A stretch of DNA of 64,000 nt from Marsupella aquatica (Eukaryota; Marchantiophyta), in contig OZ316898.1 of the NCBI GenBank assembly GCA_973895155.1, positions 7,564,001 through 7,628,000 on the forward strand, in the 5' to 3' direction. Position numbers and translations under genes: made by a program. Below are positions 12,307 through 23,300 of the stretch, one piece after another. Below the pieces are notes generated by a model, which had not been told where the DNA came from, did no database searches, and saw only the letters and a list, made by a program, of their open reading frames with translations. Position 1 is the first letter of the stretch, and every line of letters starts with the position of its first letter.

Positions 12307-13334
12307 GTTTCCCAAGTCAGAAAAATCTTGAGAAAATTAATTTTGAAGAAAAATTTGACAAAGCTAAGGAGTACAAAGAATTCGGTTTGACTCTTCCCTG
12401 GATACTTTCAATATAGTAGAGCCCCCAATACTCAATGGATTCTCTCCTTGATCTTCCCATTGTCCTTGCCAGTAGAAACCCTTGGCATAATGTATTTGTC
12501 AATACAGGCCTTTGCATACATTTGTTACTACAATCCCTGGACTGAGTCACTCCTCTATATTTACCCTTGCCATGATGTAGAATTGGTTTTCTCCAACAGC
12601 AAACACCATAAGAGCCAAATTTTGGTTTAATACAAGCCATCCTATTCTTCCTTCTAATTTTTCACAAAGTTTGCATTTCCGTCCACCTTTTCTAAGGGCA
12701 AACAGACCTGAAATCATTTAGCTAAATGACAACTTAATAAGTGCAAAACCTTTATAAGTGCATTTTGTACTCAAACTAAGAAAGGTTGTACACTTTTCAG
12801 TAAGCACATAACCAATGAGATTGCAATCAGTCATAAGTGCACACCCTTTCTTAGTAGAGGAGACATCCACTTATGGAGTTGGACACCACATTTAGGGCAA
12901 GGATTTACATTTTGTGTAATGAGTCACATGGCTGTGCACATTTTAGGGGGTTTGCACTTATCAAGGAATGGAAATTTTATTTAGTGCACATTAGATCCGT
13001 CTTTGTGAGAGTGTCACTTATGTTGAGTTTTGAGCTTTCAAGAAAAGATGTTTTTTCATGATTGTTTCATATGAGTGACTCGGAGAATACTGGAAGAATT
13101 GGCGTCAGTGGAGCTTCAGGATCGCAACGGTCAGACGGGGAATCTGAGGAGGAGCTGCTACCGTTTGAGGAGGAACTAGTATCACCGGTACGATCACCGG
13201 TGCGACGTGCAGTGGAGGAAGCTGTACTACTACCAGAGCTGTCGGTAGTTGGGAAGAAAAGGGAGATGGCTAGATTTGGAGGAGTGAGGTTTTTAGGGGG
13301 AGACCTGTTTAGATGATTGTCCCGTCACACATTC
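12307..13334. other. Non-coding stretch before the retroelement nest
   Basis: AT-rich sequence with recurring TAAGTGCA-type motifs (about 12735-13020). An 84-codon acidic frame at 13062-13316 has no recognisable domain. Bases 13290-13330 resemble the segment just before the 3' LTR of the young Copia (TTTTTAGGGGGA followed by ACCT), so a retroelement remnant is possible but not shown. Confidence 0.4.
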
Positions 13335-14179
13335 CGACAGGTCTCACAGGGGGCCGTTCCCCCTGTCCAGGCAGTTAAATCTGAGGGCGGCAGGTCCCTA
13401 CACACAAGGAAACACCAAAGAGAAGAAAAACAGGAAAAAAAGGGGCTAAAGGGGGTCCTTAAGCCCCTTAATTCACAAAATGCCCTGTATGGGGTCGGGG
13501 GTACGCCCAGGGTGTACACGGGCGGCTGCATATGCAGCCGTGTATGCCTGAAAACGGCCGGGGAGGGGGAGGGCAAGGCGACCGGCAGGGAGCCAAGTCA
13601 CGAGCGGGGGTCAACCGGCGGGCAAGCGCGGGGGCACGGGCGTAAATGGCCGGAGGGAGGGAGGGTGCGCCGGCTGCTAGAAGCCAGCGGACGAGCGCGC
13701 ACGCGCGAGAGGCGCCAACCGTCGCTGTGCCAGGAAAAATGGGGTGTGGGGGGGGGGGAAAGCTCGGTATGTAGGGGGGAGTAGTGGTACGAGGTGTGTA
13801 TACACCTCACGTGTATACACACGCAAATAAGGGCCCTTAAACCCCCTTAAAAAGCCAAAAAAATCCCCCGGGAAAAAGTGAATGAATAACTCACCTAATT
13901 GCCGCCGTTTCTCACGAGTAAAGTGATCGCTGCCGACGGGAAATGTTGCCGAATTGCACCGGCACAGTCTGCAGCTTCAGCTGAGTAAACAATTTCCGCC
14001 GCGTTGCCTTCACTCCGCGTCAAGTGCCAATCCCGGGCTCAAAACGACCACCTCGCCGCGATCAAACCGTTTAGCCGTAGCACTTCGCATTTCTTCCACC
14101 GAGTCGGATGTCACGAAGAGAAACCTGGTTCAGATGGGAACAAGCTCCATAGCTTGTAAAAAAAAAACCTGAACTCCCC
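13335..14179 (-). mobile_element. Older Copia remnant, distal part of leader
   Basis: On the minus strand this matches the leader of the young Copia: 13925-14125 against 14990-15190, and 13336-13380 against about 15655-15700, in inverted orientation. It continues the leader that starts at 21533, so the two pieces were one element before the young Copia inserted at CTTCT. Similarity stops abruptly near 13335. No gag, pol or second LTR of the older copy is found beyond it, so the rest is deleted. Confidence 0.8.
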
Positions 14180-14184
14180 CTTCT

Positions 14185-14516
14185 TGTTAAGGATTGCTCT
14201 TAGTCTTGTGACTCATAGGTTACAGCACTTAGGCTAACCACAGTTAGGATCTTAGCTGAGGTTAGGTTAGTCGTGTGTGACCTTGTATATACCAGGGCTA
14301 GTGTAAGCCGCTGGTGTGTGGTGCTTACTCATTGTAACAGAGCAACAGGAGGAAGAGAGAGAGCATGTGTGTTCGTCTACTCTTGAAGTAAAGCTTGAGT
14401 GTTCGTGTGGACGTAGCCTGGGAGAAGAGGTGAACCACGTAGAGATTGTGTCGACTACGTGTGCATGGAATGAGTCATGGTTGTATGGTCGTTGCGAATG
14501 ACGTCTTAGTTCAACA
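14185..14516 (+). repeat. 5' LTR of young Copia
   Basis: 332 bp, TGTTAAGG...TTCAACA. It contains TATATA at about 14286, a plausible promoter element for the genomic RNA. It differs from the 3' LTR by four transitions, two of which are CpG to TpG/CpA changes. Confidence 0.95.
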
Positions 14517-14518
14517 AT

Positions 14519-14530
14519 TGGTATCAGAGC
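14519..14530 (+). other. Primer binding site
   Basis: TGGTATCAGAGC, two bases after the 5' LTR, is the usual Copia site complementary to initiator tRNA-Met. The polypurine tract matching the other end is AAGGGGGAG at 20797-20805. Confidence 0.9.
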
Positions 14531-16167
14531 AAGCCTGGGAGGTGACGTTGAGGTGATCAAATTTTCGTGACGTGTTGGTGACGGTTTTTCCAGCGGTTAG
14601 AGTTGGTGGATTTCACGGAGATCTATCGCATGGAACTTGGAGGTGTTGGGCTCAACGGATAGATCGGGGCAAGGGCTTTCTGACGGTGCAAAGCAATCTC
14701 TAAACAGAGTTCGTGGTGCGGAGGAATTCATGTTTCCGTCGTTCTGGATTTTTTGTGATTCGTGTTTGACAGTTTTCTTTGACGGTTCTTTTGGGGGGGA
14801 ACTGAGATCGTTTTCCCGACGGTGTGAGCTTTGTGGTGCGCGAGGCGTCACAACCTTTAGCTCAAATCGTAGATCGGGCAAAGCTGATCATTTCGGTAGC
14901 TGGTTTGCTATCGAGGGTGTAGTGAGTGTGATGTACCAAGCAAAAGAGCCGTTCTGAGTTTCTGACTGGCTATGGAGTCTTCTTTTGACTGAAGCGGGGT
15001 TTCTTGTCGTTGCGTTCGACTCAAAGGAAGAAACGGGAAGTGCAACAGCTCAACGAGGAGATCGCGGTGCAGTGGTCGTTTTGAGTCCAAGATTGACACT
15101 TGACGCGGAGTGAAGGAGTCGTGACGGGAATGTTTTACTCTGCTAGAGTTGCAAACGGTGCCGGTGCAATTCGGTAACATTCCCGTCGATAACTAGTCTT
15201 TATCTAGTGTAAAGTGATAACGGCAGTGTGAGTAACCCAACAAATTTTTTTGTGCACATTTTGCCTTAGAATAGGGCCTTTTTGGTGGTGTGTATACACA
15301 CCCTTCCGACCCTTGCACCCCTATCAATACCCCGTTGGCGACCCCCTCCTCCTCCTCGCTAATACTCCCATCGCGGATGTCCCAGACGTCGCGGCCGTCC
15401 CGGACGTCGCAACCGGCGCGGACGTCCCAGACGTCCCGATCGTCGCGGCCGTCCCGGCCGTCGCAGCTCCATCCCTGCCCATTTTGACTCGGTTTTTTAC
15501 TCCCCGGCCCCCTGTGCACTGCCTGGCCCGTCCGTGCGCCTTTTTTAAGACAGTATTTTTGTGTTAAGGGGGTTAAACCCCCTTAGGCCCGGTTTTTTAA
15601 TCCTTTCCAGGCTCCTCATTGGTTAAGCGGCATCCCGGGCCCGGTGACCCACCAAATTAACCGCTTGGACAGGGGGAACGGCCCCCTGTGAGACCTGTTG
15701 CACAGTCCAAGGAATATTCCGAAAAAAACAGAGAGCTGTTTTTCGGCCTTTAGTCGAAGATTCCAAGGTCCGAACGGTAACTTTTTTCGGATCTTTTTTG
15801 GCGAGAACGAAGCCACTGAAGCTAGCAACGCGGTGCACCACTCGATTTCTATTTCCGACGACGGGTGGTACTTGGATATTTTCTTATTCCCCGAGGTGGT
15901 CAAAACGGGGGAGAATTTTTGAGTTTTACCCACCCCGACCGAAATGTGAAAAAGTTTTTCGTCGGAACTCGGTTTTGATTTTGGATTTCAGCGTTGGCTT
16001 GCTAGGTTGGTGGGCTAAGTGGCGGTGATAAGTTTCAAGTTTTTTGGAAAGTTGCGAAAAACGACATTTTTCCGTGATTTGGATTTGAGTCAACAAGAAG
16101 GAAGGAAGGAAAAAGCATATAGGGAGCAGCACAGCAATAGCATGTGGAGAACGTTGGGAGGACAACG
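14531..16167 (+). other. Long untranslated leader of young Copia
   Basis: About 1.6 kb between primer site and gag, unusually long for Copia. No coding frame is convincing. It contains a GC-rich minisatellite (15375-15469). A palindromic GGGGGAACGGCCCCC core near 15674 also occurs in the older element, which suggests a conserved leader structure, perhaps for packaging or translation control. Confidence 0.7.
15375..15469. repeat. CpG-rich minisatellite in Copia leader
   Basis: Degenerate units of the kind GTCCCGGACGTCGC repeat every 9-18 bases. It is extremely rich in CpG compared with the surroundings. Confidence 0.75.
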
Positions 16168-17070
16168 ATGGCATCCAAGTTTGGAGGTGTCAAGTTTGAG
16201 GTGGAAAAATATGATGGGCGCACAGATTATTTGCTATGGGAGAAGCAGGTTAAGGGAATTCTTTGTGCTATGGGCCTAGATCATCTGCTATCGACTCGGG
16301 AGGAGTCTAGCAGTGAGGAGGAGATCCCGTTGAGGAAATGGAGGCAAGAGCAAGTGATTGCTGTGAATGCGGTTATGCTATATCTGAAGCCGCATATCAT
16401 TAAGAAGCTGGACGACTACGAGGATTGCGTATCCTTATTCAAGGCCCTCAGAGAGAAGTACTACCGAGAGGATGCCTCAGATCGGTTGTACAAGAAGTCT
16501 CTCTTGATGAGCTTGAGGCTAAAAGAAGGAGGCAAGCTTCGAGATCACTTGGATGAATTCGACAGCCTAGCTGTAGATTTGTCAAATCTTGGCAAGGGAG
16601 TGGAAGATGAAGATAAGGCATTGCTTCTTCTCAGTTCCTTACCCCCATCGTATCAAGGTTTGAAGCAGGTTCTCTTGTATAGAGATCTCAAAACCATTTC
16701 ATATGATGAGGTGGTAAGCTCTTTGTTGTCAGATGATGCACAGAAGAAACTGGGTCATGCCCAGACACCATCTTCATCTGGCAGTGCATTGAATGTGAAC
16801 CGCGGGAGGACTCAACAGCGGATGACTGGTGAAAACAGATCCTTTTCACAAACGTACCCCTCACGGAATAGAGGCAAGGAGAAGGCTCGGTCTAAGTCTA
16901 GATCCAGGTCTAGAGAGAAATCTCTAGAAAGAAAACCAATTATATGTTGGAAATGTAACAAGCCTGGCCACATGAAACGAGACTGTCGAGTCAAGCAGAC
17001 TCATCAACCATCAGCGAACGCAGCCACTGATGTTGATATGATTGACTTGCTTGATGATGAAATCTTGTGA
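16168..17070 (+). CDS. gag: Copia gag (capsid-nucleocapsid) region
   Basis: 300 residues from the ATG of MASKFGGVKFEVEKYDG to TGA 17068. An upstream in-frame GTG at 16144 is not needed. It contains the UBN2-type gag domain (about residues 10-200), a basic Arg/Ser stretch (RSKSRSRSR), and one CCHC zinc knuckle (CWKCNKPGHMKRDC, 16945-16986). Gag forms the particle that packages element RNA. The stop is in the same frame as pol. Copia elements normally read gag-pol as one frame, so the TGA is either a mutation or, less likely, a read-through site. Confidence 0.9.
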   Translation: MASKFGGVKFEVEKYDGRTDYLLWEKQVKGILCAMGLDHLLSTREESSSEEEIPLRKWRQEQVIAVNAVMLYLKPHIIKKLDDYEDCVSLFKALREKYYREDASDRLYKKSLLMSLRLKEGGKLRDHLDEFDSLAVDLSNLGKGVEDEDKALLLLSSLPPSYQGLKQVLLYRDLKTISYDEVVSSLLSDDAQKKLGHAQTPSSSGSALNVNRGRTQQRMTGENRSFSQTYPSRNRGKEKARSKSRSRSREKSLERKPIICWKCNKPGHMKRDCRVKQTHQPSANAATDVDMIDLLDDEIL

Positions 17071-20000
17071 AGTCCAGATGTTGCCCTTTGCATTTCATCC
17101 AGTAACAACGGTGACGAATGGATTTTAGATTGTGTCTGTACCTATCATATTTGTTGTATAAAAGAGTTTTTTACTTCTTACTCAGTATCAACCGGTTCCG
17201 TGTTGATGGGGAATGATCATCCTTGTCAAATTGTTGGAATTGGATCCGTGAAAATTCAGATGTTTGATGGAGCTATGCGAACAGTGAGTAATGTCAGACA
17301 CATACCTGACATGAAAAAGAACTTGATTTCTCTTGGAATGCTGGAAGCAAATGGATGTCGGTGGAGTTCTACTGATGGTATTCTTCAAGTGTCAACCGGA
17401 GGCAAGGTTGTCATGAAGGGTAAGCGGCACAGGAATCTATATTTGTTGGAGGGCAACGTGATTTGTGAAGAAGCCAATGTAACTAGATCTCAAGGCGAGA
17501 TGACTCAGTTATGGCACTGCAGATTGGGACACATGAGTGAAAAGGGTTTGGCGGTACTTCGCAGGAAAGGACTTCTTTCTAATTTGGAATCTACTAAGCT
17601 AGATTTTTGTAAACACTGTGTGCTTGGGAAGCAGCACAGGAGAACCTTTGGTGTTGGAACTCACAATACCAAAGCTATACTTGAGTATGTACATAGTGAT
17701 GTGTGGGGTCCAGCCCCAACTCCCTCACTTTCTGGAAAATTGTACTATGTCACGTTCATTGATGATTACTCACGGTATGTGTGGATCACATTTCTACACG
17801 CCAAGTCTGAAGTTTTTGGCACTTTTAAGAAGTGGAAAGCCCAAATTGAGAATCAGACTGGATCCAAGGTGAGATATCTGCGATCAGATAACGGCGGGGA
17901 GTACAGTTCAAGTGAGTTTGAACTATATTGTGCAGAGCAAGGGATTACTCGTCATCTCACGACAGTCTATACTCCTCAACAGAATGGTGTTTGTGAGTGG
18001 CTAAACCGAACATTATTGGAGCGATCGAGGAGTATGTTGAGCCAATCAGGTTTACCGCATAAATTTTGGGCTGAAGCTATAAATACGGCAGCTTATTTGG
18101 TAAATCTTTCTCCTTCAAGTGCAATCAATTTCAAGACGCCGTTTGAAATGAGGTATGGACGGCACGCAGACTATCAGGTTTTGAGAGTCTTTGGAAGTGA
18201 TGCATATGCTCTCACACCTAAGCAGAATCGATCTAAACTAGATTCTACTTCCAAGAAGTGTCTTTTTCTTGGTTATCAACCAGGTGTGAAAGGTTACAGG
18301 CTATGGGATCCAGAAGCTTGTACGTTGCTTGTCAGTAGAGATGTATCCTTTAATGAATCCAGATCATCAAAGGAGGGGGATGATGCTCAGGCTTCCCGTA
18401 CTGACAAAGGTAAATCTCCTATCCTGGACCATGTTGTGGGGGAGATTGGTCATGAGAGTTTTCATGACATAAATGAAGGAGGTGCTCCGAGAATGGAGCT
18501 GGTTCCGGTATTGGAACAAGAGGAGCAAGTTGTTGTTGGAATACCTCAAATTCAACCAACAGAACAAGATCAACCAGAATCATCAGCTAGAAAATCAAGA
18601 CATACTACTCGAGCTCCTACAAGGTATGGACAATGGACAGATTCATCAAGGTTAGATGATGTTGACATTGCACCTGAAGATGATGACAGAGCACTGATCT
18701 TGGAAGAAGGAGAACCTTCTTCTTATCATGAGGCGTGCATTTCAGACGAGAAAGATGAATGGAATGCAGCGATGCAGAGGGAGTTGCAATCTTTAAGTGA
18801 CAACAGAACATGGGAGCTGGTGCAACTGCCAAGTGATCAACAAGTGGTAGATAGGAAGTGGATTTACAAGCTGAAGGACAACTCTTTAGATGGAGGAGAC
18901 AAGATATACAAGGCAAGGCTTGTTGCCAAGGGATTCACTCAAGAGAAGGGAGTGGATTACAATGAGGTCTTCTCTCCAGTTGCCAAGTATTCCACGATAC
19001 GAATTTTGTGTCAACTTGTTGTGTTTTTTGATCTGGTGTTAGATCAAATGGATGTTGTTACTGCTTTTCTCTATGGCACCTTGGAAGAACAAATTTTCAT
19101 GAGGCAACCACTGGGCTTTGTGAAGAAGGGCCAAGAGAGCTTAGTTTGCAGGTTGCTTAAGTCCTTGTATGGATTGAAGCAAGCTCCTCGACAGTGGAAC
19201 AAGCGGTTTGATGATTTCATGCTTGCACAAGGATTCACTAGCTCGGGGGTCTCACTATATGGGGACCTCCCCATCGCCTGCGACGTTTTTAGGCCTCGGA
19301 CCCCCTAAAATGTAAGAATTTTTTTTTATTTTTTAACCCCTATAAAGTTGGAATATTCTTGGAATATTCTAAAAATTGGATTAAAAAGACCCTAATGTTC
19401 TTATAAGTCTCAAAATTGAATTTAAAAGACCCTATTGTTCTTCTACAAAAATTCTTAAGTCTTCCCTTAGAACCAATAAAATGACCCTATCCTTCGTCGC
19501 ACGTGATATGCCATTTTTGTGGAAGTGAAACCCCCGAGTTCACTAGGATGGTGTATGACCCTTGTGTGTATACAAAATCAATCAAAAATGGTGTGTTTGG
19601 TTTGCTCATTCTGGTGCTCTATGTGGATGACATGTTGATTGCGGCTAAGGATCAAACTGAGGTTGACAAACTCAAAGCAAAATTGAGTTCTGAATTCCGA
19701 ATGAAGGATCTTGGGAAAGCCAAGAGGATCTTAGGTATAGAGATTACGAGGAACTTTGAAACTGGACAATTGTGGCTGAATCAAGGCATGTATGCTGAAA
19801 AGGTACTTGCAAGATTTAACATGGAAAATTGTAAGCCAGTAAGTATTCCTTTGGCTCCACATTTCAAGTTATCATCTGCTTTCTGCCCCACGGATCCAGT
19901 GGAGATAGGCTTGATGACTAAGGTTCCTTATGAGAAGGCAGTGGGCAGTCTAATGTATTTGATGACATGTATCAGGCCTGATCTAGCCCTAGCAATGGGC

Positions 20001-20603
20001 AAAGTGAGTAGATTCATGTCAAATCCAGGGAAGGTACATTGGGAGGCTGTGAAATGGATTCTCAGGTATCTTAAGGGCACAATAGACTATGGTCTATTGT
20101 TTGATAGTAGATCAAACAAAACCAAATCTTTGGTTGGCTATGTAGATTCTGACTACGGAGGCTGTCTGGAAACAAGGAGGTCAACGACTGGGTATGTGTT
20201 TACTCTTGGAAGAGGATGCATAAGTTGGAGATCTACCTTGCAGAAGTGTGTATCTCAGTCTACTACAGAAGCATAATATGTTGCAACAGCAGAAGCAGCA
20301 AAGGAAGCAATTTGGTTGGATAAGCTGGTCACTGAGATGGGATTGGAGCATGGAAAAATGACTCTTCATTGTGACAGCCAAAGTGCGCTTCACCTAGCTA
20401 TTAACCAGGTTATGGATAGCAGGGTGAAACACATTGACATCAGGTACCATTTTATTAGGCAAGCAATGTCTGATAAAATGTTTGAGCTAGTCAAGATTGA
20501 TGGAAAGCTCAACCCGGCTGATGCTTTTACCAAAGTGATTCCTTTGGAGAGTTACTCAAGACACCGTGCTACTTTGCAAGTTTTGCATTTGCAGCACAAG
20601 TAG
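17071..20603 (+). pseudogene. pol: Copia pol (protease-integrase-RT-RNase H), disrupted
   Basis: In frame with gag after the TGA. The protease region (17110-17300) has D-C-V at 17128-17136 where an aspartic protease needs D-S/T-G, so it is probably dead. Integrase shows the zinc-binding H..H..C..C region and the acidic triad (HSDVWGP, RSDNGGEY, Q-NGVCEWLNR). RT runs from about 18760 and has YVDD at 19620-19631. It is interrupted by the MITE at 19242-19538. RNase H carries a TAA at 20274-20276 inside the conserved STTEAEY block; the downstream part (CDSQSALHLA...KHIDIRYHFIR) is intact to 20603. No functional polyprotein can be made from this copy. Confidence 0.92.
19242..19538. mobile_element. 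297-bp hAT-like MITE inside RT
   Basis: Terminal inverted repeats of 14 bp, CTCGGGGGT[C/T]TCAC, one mismatch. Exact 8-bp target duplications TTCACTAG lie at 19234-19241 and 19539-19546; 8 bp is the hAT-superfamily size. The AT-rich interior has no coding capacity. Insert plus one duplication (305 bp) shifts the frame by two, and the RT frame resumes exactly after it. It must be younger than its host Copia. Confidence 0.92.
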
Positions 20604-20807
20604 AGTAACTTAACAATATGTAATTTCTGTATATGGGTTACTCAATCTTGTTATGGCTACAGCTTAATTCTAGTTAACCCTTAGTTAACCTTAAATGGTT
20701 TTTAGGGGGACACCTATGGTTTTAGGTGATTGTCTAGAATTTCCCGTTGAGTATCTCATATGGATAGCAGAAATTGCAGTCCCCAAGACTAGACTCAAGG
20801 GGGAGTT

Positions 20808-21139
20808 TGTTAAGGATTGCTCTTAGTCTTGTGATTCATAGGTTACGGCACTTAGGCTAACCACAGTTAGGATCTTAGCTGAGGTTAGGTTAGTCGTGTG
20901 TGACCTTGTATATACCAGGGCTAGTGTAAGCCGCTGGTGTGTGGTGCTTACTCATTGTAACAGAGCAACAGGAGGAAAAGAGAGAGCATGTGTGTTCGTC
21001 TACTCTTGAAGTAAAGCTTGAGTGTTTGTGTGGACGTAGCCTGGGAGAAGAGGTGAACCACGTAGAGATTGTGTCGACTACGTGTGCATGGAATGAGTCA
21101 TGGTTGTATGGTCGTTGCGAATGACGTCTTAGTTCAACA
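20808..21139 (+). repeat. 3' LTR of young Copia
   Basis: 332 bp, preceded by the purine tract at 20797-20805 and followed by target duplication CTTCT. Four transitions relative to the 5' LTR (about 1.2%). Confidence 0.95.
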
Positions 21140-21144
21140 CTTCT

Positions 21145-21877
21145 CTCATCATGACACACTAGGTAACAACTCGGCAGCAACTTAGCTACTGAAACGACCA
21201 GCTCGCTTCAACCTTCAACTTGAGCTACAACATGCGACACCTCCTGCACTGCACAGCTCACACCGTTCAATAACGCGAACTCTGGTCTCTCCCTCAAAAA
21301 ACCCGTCGAACACGAATAAAACCTGAACGACGCAAACTTTGATTCCTCCGCACCACGAATACCGATTAGCGAGTTCTAACCACCGTTAGAAAGCCCTCTC
21401 ACTAACCTATCCGCTTAGCCACACACATTCGAGTTTCATGCGACGAAACTCCGAATGTACCATCAACAATGAATGCTGGAAAAACTTGTCACAAAAAACC
21501 CTCGTCACCTCCCAGGTAAGCTCTGATACCACTTGTTGAACAAAGACGACATTCGCAACGGCAAGCCCATGAACCATCCAATGCACAAGAGTCGACACAG
21601 AGAGATACGTGGTTCACCTCCACATGATGCTACGTCCACGGGGACACACAAGAGCTTTACTGCACTCTAGGCCGAACGGCCATACCAAGCATCCACAGTA
21701 CAAGCTCTCCCTATCTCTCAACTAGCTCCGTAACAATGAGCCTAAGTTCCACTAGGGTCTAGCATCAGCCCTGGCTATAATCACAACAGCACTACCGCTA
21801 ACATTAGCTAAGTCCTAACCCGAGTTAGCCTAACTGTGGTTAGCTCATGAGTCACAAGACTAGAGCAATATCTAACA
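21145..21877 (-). mobile_element. Older Copia remnant: LTR, primer site and proximal leader
   Basis: On the minus strand: an LTR at 21877-21534 (344 bp, TGTTAGATATTG...TTCAACA) and the primer site at 21531-21520 (complement of GCTCTGATACCA). The leader then runs down to 21145, where the young Copia interrupts it, and continues at 14179. The LTR is recognisably the same family (shared CTAACCACAGTTAGG and GTGAACCACGTA blocks) but clearly diverged from the 332-bp LTRs. Confidence 0.88.
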
Positions 21878-23300
21878 ACTTATGGAGAGTTAACTCTATT
21901 TGCATGTGTCATGCAATGAAAATACAATGAACTCAATCTGTACTTGCCCCTTCACTTGGTACTTGCTCCAAGATAACAAGTACACAGAAAAAATGAATAT
22001 GTTTTTGAATGAAATGACAACATTTTGAGGGCAATAAACTAAAGCTGCATCATGTGCATTGTCTTCACATTTAAAGGTTTACTATAGTTTCTTTCACTTT
22101 GTACATTGTAACCTCATTTGCATATATCAAACTGTAAAAAAACCATGTCCAACTGGACGATGTGATTCCTCAGGCGGAAAACTCAATCAATGGGAGGCAA
22201 CCAAAGAGCCAAAAGGTTCAAAAGACCCCAGCAGAAGCTGAGCCAAACAACATTTGGGAACAAGAAACCAAAACTCTACCTATTGGCAATTTTAGAAGCC
22301 TGCTAAGGCTCAGGTGTGAACTCCATAGGAGAGTACCGAAAGGAATCCAACTAAAGTCCCTAAAACCAACCAAATTGCATGTGAAACAAAGGAATCCAAC
22401 TGGGGGCTCTAAAACTAACCAAATATCCAACTATAGTACCTAAAACCAGCCAAATTGCATGTGAACAAAAAAAACCCAACTAGGGGCCCTAAAACTAACC
22501 AGATTGCACATGACTGTGAAACAAAGGAATCCAACTAGAGGCCTTAATTAAAACCAGCCCTTCACCCCCACTAAGGGAGTGTACACATATCGCCCATGGC
22601 AATGCGACACGTCAAACATACCATTTGTGGGGCCGAAAGGAACCAATGATCGGGAGACACGTCAGCTAGTGGACCGAAGCGAAGGCAGGAGTGGAGTGGG
22701 AACGAGCACACAAACGCCGATGAGAGGATATTGCGTGTACTGCAGCTCCTCGCAACGCATTGCCTTGTGCAGCGCGGCTTTCGGCAGTCGGCAGAATCTC
22801 CACTGCGCATGATATGTGATGAATCTCACGTAAAGTGCTGCTGCAGCCGTGCAGGCCGCGAGCACAACCATCCCCCCTCGCACCCACTTTGAACAGAGCT
22901 TTCCAGGGAGCTTTCGAAGCGCCTTTGGGGCGGAGAAACGGCTGACGAAAAGAGAGGCAAAGCAACGAAGAAACGGAGAAACGGAGAAAGACGACGGACT
23001 GAGATTCGATAGTGCTACTGTAGAGTAGAGCAGAAGAGCTTTCGGATCGTTGCTGGGCGTAATTCAACGGACTGGGATACTATAGTAGAGTGGAGGATCT
23101 TTGACATCGTTGCGGAGCTGGGAGGGCGGTGTTTGGAGACTGTTTCGGACTTCATTATCGGGCGAGGTGGAGTGGGCTTGGATCCGATCGAGACGAAATT
23201 GGAGCACGAGCTTGAAGATTCTCTGATTTTGTCTGAAGTCTGAGTATTGCTTGCGGAGAGGAACGATAGGGTAGCAGTGTTGTTTGTAGAATCGAGCAAC
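21878..23300. other. Non-coding stretch and leader of plastid-protein gene
   Basis: AT-rich to about 22560, including a degenerate repeat at 22340-22550 with units around GGAATCCAACTA...CTAAAAC.AACCA. Then a GC-richer stretch (22600-23300) that is probably promoter and 5' UTR of the gene at 23301. Opposite-strand frames here are low-complexity shadows. Confidence 0.5.
22340..22550. repeat. Degenerate tandem repeat, 5-6 units
   Basis: Recurring pairs of GGAATCCAACT and CTAAAACCA/TAACCA with CAAATTGCATGTGAA, spaced about 35-55 bp. It is interrupted and diverged. Confidence 0.65.

Larger units (their letters stand above)
14185..21139 (+). mobile_element. Full-length Copia LTR retrotransposon (Tork/Tnt1-like), defective
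   Basis: It has two 332-bp LTRs with TG..CA ends and a perfect 5-bp target duplication CTTCT (14180-14184 and 21140-21144). It also has a tRNA-Met-type primer binding site, a 1.6-kb leader, and one long gag-pol frame in the order gag, protease, integrase, RT, RNase H (integrase before RT, hence Copia). A purine tract precedes the 3' LTR. The element is defective: TGA at 17068, altered protease site, a MITE inside RT, and TAA at 20274. The LTRs differ at four sites, so insertion was fairly recent. It is inserted in an older related element. Confidence 0.96.

Noticed and set aside
12869-12878. ACTTATGGAG match to the flank of the older LTR at 21878
   Set aside because: Considered as a far-side target site of the older Copia, but no LTR lies next to it in the right order; likely chance.
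13062-13316. 84-codon acidic plus-strand frame
   Set aside because: No domain. Adjacent to retroelement debris; its end resembles a Copia 3' internal segment, so probably not a host gene.
13317-13784. GC-rich frames in both directions
   Set aside because: They lie in the repetitive leader of the older Copia; openness follows from GC content. The same applies to frames at 15193-15567.
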